From Vibrio hyugaensis (GTDB lineage: Bacteria; Pseudomonadota; Gammaproteobacteria; Enterobacterales; Vibrionaceae), in the NCBI RefSeq assembly GCF_002906655.1, contig NZ_CP025794.1:1674001-1738000 (forward strand): a stretch of 64,000 nucleotides of DNA, in the 5' to 3' direction. The notes under the pieces were generated by a model that searched no databases, was not told the DNA's origin, and worked only from the letters and a program-made list of their open reading frames with translations. The position numbers were made by a program, and so were the translations under genes. This document shows, piece after piece, positions 38,188 to 47,500 of this stretch. Every line of letters starts with the position of its first letter. The first letter of the stretch is position 1.

Positions 38188-38637
38188 TCAGTACACTTTA
38201 TCAATCTTAATGTGCTTCTCTACCAGCCAACCTTTCTTGCCTGCATCATCCAGTAACAGAGCTAAGTCGACCGACTTTTCCATATCCGCTTCAATTTGCC
38301 ATACAAAGGCAACTTCCCACTGGTTCTCACTGTGGGTGCGTAACTCAAGCAAGTCACCATCAATCTGCCATTCAGAATCGCCTTGTTTGATGATCAATGA
38401 ATCAACGGTCAAGTTCGCTGGTAACTCCTTGTCTGATTTTAAGTACAGAGCACCATGTACATTTTGCTCTTGAACCTCACCAATGGTTGGCATTAGGTTT
38501 ACCCATAAGTTGCTTTTCAGCTCAACATTCACTTTGTTCATGGTGATTTGGCTGTCTTCTTGCCAACCCACTTGAGGAGCAGAACTACAACCAGCAAGTA
38601 ATGCGATTGCCAGTGCTGCCGATGCAAATTTTTTCAT
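38188..38637 (-). CDS. Putative lipoprotein downstream of arcB
   Basis: A 149-aa protein with a lipoprotein signal (MKKFASAALAIALLAGC) whose lipobox is LAGC with Ser at +2, so sorting to the outer membrane is expected. The rest is a soluble domain with alternating strands (WVNLMPTIG..., ALYLKSDKELPANLTVDSL...). I do not recognise the family with confidence. One base separates its ATG from the arcB stop, so it is translated from the same mRNA as the sensor kinase. Confidence 0.82.
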   Translation of the reverse strand: MKKFASAALAIALLAGCSSAPQVGWQEDSQITMNKVNVELKSNLWVNLMPTIGEVQEQNVHGALYLKSDKELPANLTVDSLIIKQGDSEWQIDGDLLELRTHSENQWEVAFVWQIEADMEKSVDLALLLDDAGKKGWLVEKHIKIDKVY

Positions 38638-38638
38638 G

Positions 38639-40999
38639 TTATTTCCTCTGTTCCAACCAACTTTTTAAGACTTGAATGTCATTTTGATATTCATTCTTTA
38701 TTTCTTCGACCCAATCCGAGATATTCTCCCACCAAGCGGGCATATCTGGCGACTGCGCTTTCTGCGCAACGCTTTGGATATGTTTAAGACCAATGGAACC
38801 TGCTGCTCCTTTGATCTTATGAGCTTCTGAAACGATGCCATCTTGGTCTTTGGCCATCATATTCGAGTCTAGGATTTGCATGTAACCTGGCATCATATCT
38901 TCGAACATCTTAATGCTGTCATAGACAGGTTTTACCCCAACAATATCGACATAAGACTCTAGCATATCCAAATCGAGCAAATGGGTTTCAATAACCGGTG
39001 ATGGCACCAACTCAGCCACTTCAATCACTTCTGGTTCGATATAGATCTGTTGTTCAGTATCAATACGATTAACGAAGAACTTATCAATCACTGACTGCAT
39101 CGCTTGTACCGCTAGTGGTTTGCTGATCGCATCGTCCATTCCATTGTCTAAGTATTCACGACGGTCTTTCATCACATTCGCCGTTAGTGCTACTAGTGGC
39201 GGCAAGTTGTCGTAGTGCTCTCGGTAGTACTTAGCGACATCAAAACCGGTCATGTCTGGCAGTTGGATATCAAGCAACGCTAAGTCATATTCATCTGGTA
39301 CAAAGTTCACCAGCGCTTCTTCACCCGTCATGGCAACAGTGACGGTATGTCCCAAGCTTTCAAGCAGTGACTTAGCAACGGTAATGTTCAGTTCGATATC
39401 TTCTACCATAAAGATATTTAGATGCACTTTATCTCGCTGAGCATCGATAACAGGCTCTTCCAATTCAACAATCGGAACGTGAATCGAAACGGTAAAGGTA
39501 CTACCGAAGCCCTCTTCACTCGCAACAGTAATGTCGCCATCCATCATGTTGATAAGCTGCTTAGAAACCGCCAAACCAATGCCAGTACCAACCGCATGAA
39601 GGTTGTCTTTGCCTGACTTCACTTGGTAGTACATCGCAAAAATCTTATCCAACTCTTCTTCAGGAATGCCAATGCCTGTGTCTTCCACTTCCATGATGAT
39701 GGTCACGTAGTCGTCTTCGACATCTGCGCTGACTGTCATTACGACGCCACCTTCTTTGGTGAACTTCATTGCGTTGCTAACCAAGTTCCAGATAACCTGA
39801 CGCAGGCGGGTCGCATCCACTTCAATCGCTTTTGGTAATGCGCTCAAACGTTCAAGGTCGAAACGCAACCCTTTCTGTTCCGCCATCAGTGCAGAGATGC
39901 TTTCAATCTCTGCTACAAAATCCTCAAAGTTCAACGGTGCAGGCAGCAGCTCCAATTTACGACGGTCGAATTTATCCATATCGATAATGTCATTGAAGAT
40001 GTTGCCCAATGTAATGGCACTGACGTTAATGGTTTGCATGTGCTTACGCTGCTCTTGCGTTAACTGACTATCGAGCAACATTCGGCTCAAACCAACGATG
40101 CCATTCAATGGCGTGCGCAGTTCATGACTGATGGTGGAGATAAAGGTGGTCTTGTCACGGCTGGCTTTTTCTAGTGATTCTTCATGGCGTTTTCGTTCGG
40201 TAATATCTCGTCCAAAACCAACCAGACCAAGGTGACGACCATCTTTACTGTAGAAAGGCACTTTGCGTAATTCGAAGTAGTGCTTGCGACCATCTGGATA
40301 TTCAAGCCATTGCTCGTAAGTGATGGCCTGATTGTCTGCAAAGACCTTTTGGTCGGTATCTACGATGTGCTCGGCCACTTCTTTGCTGTAAACATCCCAT
40401 GGGCTTAGGCCCACCAATTGATGCTCTTTCTTACCAGTGAGTTCTTCCATTGCTCGGTTACAACCAGAGAAGACACCATCGGCGTTACGGTAGTAAATCA
40501 AGTCTGGAGATGCATCAATGAAAGAGCGTAACAGTGCGGTACGCTCGGCAAGCTCTAACTGAGTGCGTTCACGTTGGAATACTTCGTTCTCCAAATCTTG
40601 CATGGCTTCTTCGCGCGCTTCTTCCGCCTTGATGCGCTCTTCAATTTCTTGATTGAGCTTTTCAATGTTCTGCTGCAATTGGAAGTTCAGTTCTTGGTCA
40701 CGCGAACGCATGTCTTTGAGCTTAGAGACTAGTTTGGTCAATCGTTGACGAGATTCTTCTAGCTGATCAACGACAACGGAAAGAAAGTACACCGCCCAAG
40801 GGGTAATAAGCAGACCAAAGAAAACAGAACGAACAATATCAATATCGTCGACGTTCCCTTTCAAGGCGAGCGTAATACCAACTTGCACCACAACAGCCAG
40901 TGCCACCAGCGCTAAGGCCAGCAATATAGAGAAACGGACAATCCCCAGCTTAACCAATAGGTCAACATAGTACTGGGCGAGGTTTTTCATGGGCTTCAT
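38639..40999 (-). CDS. arcB: Aerobic respiration control sensor kinase ArcB
   Basis: Tripartite quinone-sensing kinase. The 786-aa protein has two membrane segments (about 22-44 and 57-77), a coiled-coil linker, a PAS domain (about 155-270), the histidine kinase core with His292 in FISTISHELRTPLNG, the receiver domain with its Asp in LALLDIQLPDMTG, and the C-terminal HPt with its His in SEAHKIKGAAGS. It aligns residue for residue with E. coli ArcB in the first 300 positions. Cys180 is kept, but position 241 is Tyr, not the Cys of E. coli. ATG at 40999 follows GGAG. Confidence 0.96.
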   Translation of the reverse strand: MKPMKNLAQYYVDLLVKLGIVRFSILLALALVALAVVVQVGITLALKGNVDDIDIVRSVFFGLLITPWAVYFLSVVVDQLEESRQRLTKLVSKLKDMRSRDQELNFQLQQNIEKLNQEIEERIKAEEAREEAMQDLENEVFQRERTQLELAERTALLRSFIDASPDLIYYRNADGVFSGCNRAMEELTGKKEHQLVGLSPWDVYSKEVAEHIVDTDQKVFADNQAITYEQWLEYPDGRKHYFELRKVPFYSKDGRHLGLVGFGRDITERKRHEESLEKASRDKTTFISTISHELRTPLNGIVGLSRMLLDSQLTQEQRKHMQTINVSAITLGNIFNDIIDMDKFDRRKLELLPAPLNFEDFVAEIESISALMAEQKGLRFDLERLSALPKAIEVDATRLRQVIWNLVSNAMKFTKEGGVVMTVSADVEDDYVTIIMEVEDTGIGIPEEELDKIFAMYYQVKSGKDNLHAVGTGIGLAVSKQLINMMDGDITVASEEGFGSTFTVSIHVPIVELEEPVIDAQRDKVHLNIFMVEDIELNITVAKSLLESLGHTVTVAMTGEEALVNFVPDEYDLALLDIQLPDMTGFDVAKYYREHYDNLPPLVALTANVMKDRREYLDNGMDDAISKPLAVQAMQSVIDKFFVNRIDTEQQIYIEPEVIEVAELVPSPVIETHLLDLDMLESYVDIVGVKPVYDSIKMFEDMMPGYMQILDSNMMAKDQDGIVSEAHKIKGAAGSIGLKHIQSVAQKAQSPDMPAWWENISDWVEEIKNEYQNDIQVLKSWLEQRK

Positions 41000-41180
41000 T
41001 CACTACTCCATGGAACAAGCTAGATATCGAACCCTGACAGTTAGAGAAGTTAAAACAGTGAAGATATTTTGAGCTGTTTTAAGTTTGGCAATACACATTG
41101 GCGAACCAGCGAAGCTTCAGGGCTAGCAGACACCTCACACCATGTATGGGCAGTTTAACGTGTTTAATACGGTGATTAAA

Positions 41181-41210
41181 ACCGCCTACTCTCAACTTAG
41201 AGCAAGCGGT
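41181..41210 (-). terminator. Probable terminator of the diguanylate cyclase gene
   Basis: ACCGC and GCGGT, with inner CTCT/AGAG, form a hairpin ten bases past the stop; on the minus strand a short TTTTAAT follows. Confidence 0.5.
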
Positions 41211-41219
41211 CACAAAGCG

Positions 41220-42965
41220 TTAGCAAGAACTTGGATGAACACTAGTTCGATCACGACCATCAGCCTTCGCTTGGTAGAGTGCACTGTCTGCCATCGCGAC
41301 CCCCATTTCAGGTTCATCGCCGTGCTGAGGAATGTAAGAGACAAAGCCGATACTGACCGTCAATTGAGCAAAAGCTTCTGAACAGCAATGTTCGATGCCG
41401 AGGTCGTGAATGCGTTCATGTATCCGCAGGGCAACTTTTTGAGCCCCTTCCGTCGTGGTATTTGGCAAGATGAAAGCGAACTCCTCACCACCATAACGAG
41501 CGACACAATCGGAAGAACGACTGACCACCTGCTGGAACGCCGATGCCACTTTTATCAACGCTTCATCACCTTGCTGATGACCGTAACAATCGTTAAAGAG
41601 CTTAAAGAAGTCGATATCACACAACATAATACACAGAGGTAACTTCTCTCGAACATGATGGTACCAAAGCGTATCGAGTTGCTCGTCAAATCGGCGTCGG
41701 TTTGCGACTTGAGTTAGGCTGTCTAAGAAACTGAGTTTCTCCAACTCCAAGTTGGCTTCTTCAAGTTTCTGCTCCGCAAGATAACGCTCAGAAATATCGC
41801 GAGCCATGATCAGCACACCATTGGTACCAGAAGCTTTATCTTTAAAGGGTGACTTCACCACATCAAACCACGTGTAATAACCGTCGGTACTGGTCACTTT
41901 GTCGATATAACGCACGGGGTGAGTTTGCTGTAAAGCTTGAAGATCACTGGCTTCTAGGCGGATGTAAATATCTTCAGGGATCACATCTTGTAGACGCTTT
42001 CCAATTAGGTCCGAAACATCTGGAATCCCCAAAGCATTCACAAACGGCTTATTACACGCTTGATACACCATGTTTTCATTGAAGATACCAATCGAATCTG
42101 GACTGGCGTCCAAAATGGTCTGAAGAATGGTGTCACGCTGAGCCAGAGCCACTTCCGTATCTTTACGACGATCCATTTCATCACGTAAGTTTTGCTGCAT
42201 CTTATGCCATTCAGTTACATCATGGCTAATTGAAAGCGTCCCTATCATTTCCCCAGTTTGAGACACTAGTGAATTCTGATTCACTTCTAGCAAACAACTG
42301 CGTCCTTGAGGATCCGTTGTCCAACGACGGTCACTTTTTCTAGCAGCCATCGAACTGGATTTTGAAGTGCATGCTTCGTTTTCTCGACCTTGCCAAAATT
42401 GATCAAACGCGCGGTTAGTGGTCAGTACTTTGCCTTGTTGATCTTGCAAACAAATCAATTCAGACAACGAGTCCAAGGCAGAACGAGCAATGTTTAGTTG
42501 GGCCAGTTCTTGTTGCTGATCTTTCAGGGTCATTTGATGACTTTGAGCATACAGAATCCATACTCTTTGCCTACGCAGTAAGCTCTTTCGACCAGATAAC
42601 TCAACTTTGATGCTTTCACCATCGGATAAACGCCAGTCAAAAATTTGCTGGCGAAATTGTCGGCTTGAAAAGCTATCAAGCAATACGACAAATTCATCTA
42701 AATTAAATGAAGCCGGATAAAGGAAACCAGAACCTAAAGGACGAATACCCAATAGTTGCATCGCGGGATGGTTGGATAACAGAAGCTGCCCATGGTTAGC
42801 ATCAACCACAAGCACAGGATAAGGGGAATCAGTAACAACGTACTTTAAAGCGGTTTGAAAACGTAAATAAATTAATGTAACGGCAACGGCAAACACGAAA
42901 AAGAGCAGGACTACAAATTCGTAGTTGCCCCACCCATCCCATAACCAATCGAGTAACTGATCCAT
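41220..42965 (-). CDS. PAS-domain diguanylate cyclase
   Basis: Makes the second messenger c-di-GMP. The 581-aa protein has one N-terminal membrane helix (residues about 15-36), then two or three PAS-like domains (about 40-130, 165-260, 290-400) and a C-terminal GGDEF domain. The active site reads GGEEF at 492-496, a catalytically competent variant, and the product-inhibition I-site RSSD lies at 483-486, exactly five residues before it. No EAL domain. Upstream of arcB on the same strand but separated by 220 bases. It could feed the c-di-GMP pool read by VpsR (9252-10586); that link is inference. Confidence 0.93.
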   Translation of the reverse strand: MDQLLDWLWDGWGNYEFVVLLFFVFAVAVTLIYLRFQTALKYVVTDSPYPVLVVDANHGQLLLSNHPAMQLLGIRPLGSGFLYPASFNLDEFVVLLDSFSSRQFRQQIFDWRLSDGESIKVELSGRKSLLRRQRVWILYAQSHQMTLKDQQQELAQLNIARSALDSLSELICLQDQQGKVLTTNRAFDQFWQGRENEACTSKSSSMAARKSDRRWTTDPQGRSCLLEVNQNSLVSQTGEMIGTLSISHDVTEWHKMQQNLRDEMDRRKDTEVALAQRDTILQTILDASPDSIGIFNENMVYQACNKPFVNALGIPDVSDLIGKRLQDVIPEDIYIRLEASDLQALQQTHPVRYIDKVTSTDGYYTWFDVVKSPFKDKASGTNGVLIMARDISERYLAEQKLEEANLELEKLSFLDSLTQVANRRRFDEQLDTLWYHHVREKLPLCIMLCDIDFFKLFNDCYGHQQGDEALIKVASAFQQVVSRSSDCVARYGGEEFAFILPNTTTEGAQKVALRIHERIHDLGIEHCCSEAFAQLTVSIGFVSYIPQHGDEPEMGVAMADSALYQAKADGRDRTSVHPSSC

Positions 42966-43015
42966 TTTTCCGACCTTTAATGCAAATCGGGAAAAATATA
43001 CCAGTTATTAATCGA

Positions 43016-43960
43016 TCAATCTGCCTTTAATTCTGGCTTACTATAGATGAAAGGGTCACCATTCAAACTGCCCTGAGCCCCCTCGCGATCCAAAGCTCTT
43101 CCTATCTCTGTCATTGCTAGCCAACGGTTCTCACACCACAACGGGGAGAGCAATGTTGGGCGACGTGCAGCCGAAGAGACACGATGATAGATCACCTCTT
43201 TAGGGGTCATACGGATCATTTCACTGGCAATCGCTACATACTCTTCCAATTCTGGAGCTTCTAGTTTTCCAGCACGCCATGCCTTTGCCATCGTGCTGCC
43301 ATCAACAATATGCAAGCCATGCAACTTGATGCCATCAGTGCCTACTTCAAGGACTTTACGCAGTGTTTCAATGTTATCGCTGCGTGTTTCTTTTGGTAAA
43401 CCAACAATAAGATGAGTACATACTTTGATGCCTAGCGCACGAGCGCGCTTGGTGATATCGGCATAGCATTCAAAATCGTGACCTCGGTTGATTCGCTTAA
43501 GTGTGTCGTTTTTGGCAGTTTGAAGGCCCAATTCCAACCAGATCTCATAACCTTGATTGACATAATCCGACAACAGATCCAATACGGCATCAGGAACACA
43601 ATCTGGACGAGTGCCTACACACAACCCCACGATGTCAGCGGCCTTGAGAGCTTCTTCATACATATTTTTCAGTACCTGAACTTCCGCGTATGTGCTGGTA
43701 TAGGCTTGGAAGTAAGCAAGGTACTTTTTCGCACGATGGATCTCTCCCGCACGATCTTTCAATTGATCATGAATGCTTTTGATCTGGACTTCTTCATCCG
43801 CAAAGGACGCGACATTACAAAACGTGCAACCACCTCGACCAATGGTGCCGTCGCGGTTTGGGCAGCTAAAGCCACCATGTAAAGTCAGCTTATGGACTTT
43901 TTCGCCGTAACGACGCTGAAGGTCTTGACCTAGTGTGTTGACCAACTCATGTAATTGCAT
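43016..43960 (-). CDS. yhcC: Radical SAM protein, YhcC family
   Basis: A 314-aa radical SAM enzyme (TIGR01212/YhcC). The 4Fe-4S cysteines are Cys33, Cys45 and Cys48 in GGFSCPNRDGTIGRGGCTFC; this CX11CX2C spacing is the YhcC variant of the usual CX3CX2C. The barrel motif HLIVGLPKET follows. The exact reaction is not known. It lies between arcB and gltB, as in E. coli, and diverges from gltB. Confidence 0.9.
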   Translation of the reverse strand: MQLHELVNTLGQDLQRRYGEKVHKLTLHGGFSCPNRDGTIGRGGCTFCNVASFADEEVQIKSIHDQLKDRAGEIHRAKKYLAYFQAYTSTYAEVQVLKNMYEEALKAADIVGLCVGTRPDCVPDAVLDLLSDYVNQGYEIWLELGLQTAKNDTLKRINRGHDFECYADITKRARALGIKVCTHLIVGLPKETRSDNIETLRKVLEVGTDGIKLHGLHIVDGSTMAKAWRAGKLEAPELEEYVAIASEMIRMTPKEVIYHRVSSAARRPTLLSPLWCENRWLAMTEIGRALDREGAQGSLNGDPFIYSKPELKAD

Positions 43961-44514
43961 AGATTCTCACCAATCGTAAACCGTAATAAATCTCACTACG
44001 ATCTATGTAAATAAATTACATCCCTGCAAGAAAAAACAAATAATTCTAGTCAATTCAAACAAGACCATAATGGTTTGAAATCAATAAAACTGCATAAAAC
44101 CAACTTAAAAGCAGCCATGTTGCGCAATTGTTAAACAAAAAGTGCATATTTAAACGAAAAAATTGGGTCACAAAAGCGACTTTTCATTGCATTACGAAGT
44201 CACAAAATTGTAGGATACTTACACAACCCCGCTGTTTTTGTGACTTTTATTACAATGACAACTGCGGGAATTGTCGGCGATACCCCGCTCCCACCGATAT
44301 AAAGCACTAGATAGTGATAATAAATAAAGGGATATCACCAAGGATTGTTTTTCTCGCAAAATTTTTCCTGCGAGATACGGAAAGGAATCAAAACTGACCA
44401 ACCTAGGTCGGTTTCGAATCATAAATATAAAGGACAAGACGCACAGAGCGTACCTAAGACAGCCAAGATCTGTCTGGGATTCTTGCGTCGACATTGAACT
44501 GGAAGGATGTATCT
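43961..44514 (+). other. Long gltB upstream region with several hairpins
   Basis: 554 bases without a supportable gene. In the last 170 bases three inverted repeats follow each other: TCTCGCA/TGCGAGA (44352-44358 with 44369-44375), the near-palindrome ACCAACCTAGGTCGGT (44397-44412) and AGACAG/CTGTCT (44457-44462 with 44470-44475). They could be operators or structure in a long leader. The frame at 44219-44494 on the minus strand has no ribosome binding site. Confidence 0.45.
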
Positions 44515-47500
44515 ATGGTAGATAGAGAGCAAAATTCACAGGGTCTGTACACTCCGGAGCTGGAGCATGACGCTTGTGGTATCGGTTTTGTTGCTCACCT
44601 TAAAAACCGTAAATCTCATGAAGTAGTGACTCAAGCACTAGATATGCTGGCTCGCATGGAACACCGTGGTGGTCAAGGCTGTGACCCATGTAGCGGTGAT
44701 GGCGCAGGTATCTTGCTACAAAAACCTCATGAATTCCTATTAGAAGAAGCCGTTAAGCTAGGCATTAAACTGCCTTCGTTTGAAAAGTATGGTGTTGGTG
44801 TCGTTCTTTTCCCGAAAGACGAATACAAACGCGAACAATGCCGTGACATTCTAGAACGTAACGCACAGCGTCTAGATCTTGAAGTTATCGGCTACCGAGT
44901 ACTACCAACCGACAACTCAATGATCGGTGCAGACCCTCTAAGCACAGAGCCTCAGTTTGAGCATGTGTTTATCTCTGGCGGTCCTGGCATCACACCTGAA
45001 GAGCTAGAACGCAAACTGTACGTACTTCGTAACTACACTGTGCGTGTTAGCCTAGAAAGCGTTTCGAACATTGGTGACGACTTCTACATTAACTCCATGT
45101 CTTACAAGACATTGGTGTACAAAGGTCAGTTAACGACAGAGCAAGTACCTCAGTACTTCCTTGATCTGCAGAACCCGACCATGGTGACCGCACTGGCACT
45201 GGTACACTCTCGTTTCTCTACCAATACCTTCCCGAAATGGCGTCTTGCACAGCCTTTCCGTTACATTGCACACAACGGTGAAATCAATACAGTTCGCGGT
45301 AACTTGAACTGGATGAAAGCCCGTGAAGCAATCCTAGAATCAGATCTGTTTACTCAGGCTGAAATCGACATGCTCCTTCCTATTTGTCAGGAAGGCAGTT
45401 CAGATTCATCTAACTTTGACATGGCACTTGAGCTCCTAGTTCTTTCTGGTCGTAGCCTGCCACATGCATTGATGATGATGATTCCTGAAGCATGGCAAGA
45501 AAACAAGAACATGGATCCTAAGCGTCGCGCGTTCTATCAGTACCACGCGAACATTATGGAACCATGGGATGGTCCTGCTTCAGTATGTTTTACTGATGGT
45601 GTTCAGGTAGGAGCAACACTCGACCGTAACGGTCTGCGCCCTTCTCGCTACACAGTGACCAAAGACAACTTCCTTGTAATGGCATCAGAATCTGGTGTTG
45701 TGGATATTGAGCCAGAGAACGTTGAGTTCCGCGGTCGTCTGCAACCAGGCCGTATCTTCGTTGCAGACCTAGAGCAAGGTCGCATCATCTCTGATGAAGA
45801 AGTGAAAGACACCATCGCAACAGCACAACCTTACGAGAAGTGGGTAGAAGAAAACCTACTGAGCTTGAAGAAGCTACCAGATGCGAGTAACCAGTTCAGT
45901 CAACCTTCTCCAGAGCGTTTGCTGCACCGTCAACAAGCTTTCGGTGTGAGCACTGAAGAAGTGAACGAAATCATCGTTCCAATGGCGAATGATGGCAAAG
46001 AACCACTATCTGCTATGGGTGCCGACTGGCCTCTTGCGGTTCTATCTCATCAGTCTCAGCACCTTTCAAACTACTTCAAACAGCTGTTTGCACAGGTAAC
46101 TAACCCACCGATCGACCCGATCCGTGAGCGTATGGTTATGTCGCTGAACACTTACTTGGGTAAAGACCAAAACCTTCTGACTGAAACACCACTTCACTGT
46201 CAGAAAGTAGAACTAGAGTCACCTGTTCTGGCCAACTCTGAGCTTGAAAAACTGCGCGCGATCGATAACGAGCACCTACAAGCGAAGACGTTGGATATCG
46301 TATTCCAAGCGAATGAAGATCAAGGCAAACTTGAGCGTGCACTAAAACGTATCTGTCAATACGCAGAAGACGCGGTTATCGATGGTTACTCAATCATCCT
46401 TCTAACTGACCGTGCAGTGAACTCAAACCACGCGGCGATCCCAGCAATGCTGGCAGTTGGCGCAGTACACCACCACTTGATCCGTAAAGGTCTACGTGCG
46501 AAGTGTGACATCGTGGTTGAAACTGGTGACGCACGTGAAACGCACCACTTTGCAACACTATTTGGTTACGGTGCAAATGCGGTGAACCCATATTTGGTTA
46601 TCGAAACCATTATCGAACTGCAACGCACTAAGAAGCTGGATCCAGAAGCGAACCCTCGCGACTTGTTCAACAACTACCGCAATGCCATCAATGGCGGTCT
46701 GCTGAAGATCTTCTCGAAGATGGGTATTTCAACGCTTCAGTCGTACCATGGTGCACAAATTTTCGAAGCTTTGGGTATCCACAAATCAGTGGTCGATAAG
46801 TACTTCACAGGTACGGTTTCTCGTATCCAAGGTCTTACCCTTGATGATATCGCCAAAGAAGTGCTGATCCGTCATCGCATCGGTTACCCGCAACGCGAAA
46901 TCCCAATTCAAATGCTGGATGTTGGTGGTGTTTACCAATGGAAACAACGCGGTGAGAAGCACCTATTCAACCCAGAAACTATTTCTCTTCTGCAAGAGTC
47001 TACGCGTAACAAGAACTACGAACAGTTCAAGCAATACGCGACAGCAGTTGATAAGCAAGGTGACAACGCGGTAACACTGCGTAGCCAACTTGAGTTTATT
47101 AAGAACCCTGCTGGCTCGATTTCAATTGATGAAGTAGAACCATTAGAAAGTATCGTGAAACGCTTTGCGACAGGTGCAATGTCATTCGGTTCTATTTCTT
47201 ACGAAGCACACTCCACACTGGCTGTTGCGATGAACCGTCTTGGCGCGAAATCGAACTCTGGTGAAGGTGGTGAAGACCCAATGCGTTTCGAGCGCAAAGA
47301 GAACGGCGATTGGGAACGCTCTGCAATCAAGCAGGTAGCTTCGGGTCGTTTCGGCGTAACCTCATACTACCTAACTAACGCTGAAGAGCTGCAAATCAAA
47401 ATGGCTCAAGGTGCGAAGCCAGGTGAAGGTGGTCAGCTACCAGGCGATAAAGTAGATGACTGGATCGGTGCAACACGTCACTCTACTCCAGGCGTTGGCC

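Noticed and set aside
41000..41219. ArcZ small RNA opposite the arcB leader
   Set aside because: No sequence like the ArcZ core and no plus-strand terminator with a T run were found.
44219..44494. 91-codon minus-strand frame upstream of the first gltB
   Set aside because: No ribosome binding site; it covers the hairpin-rich leader of gltB.
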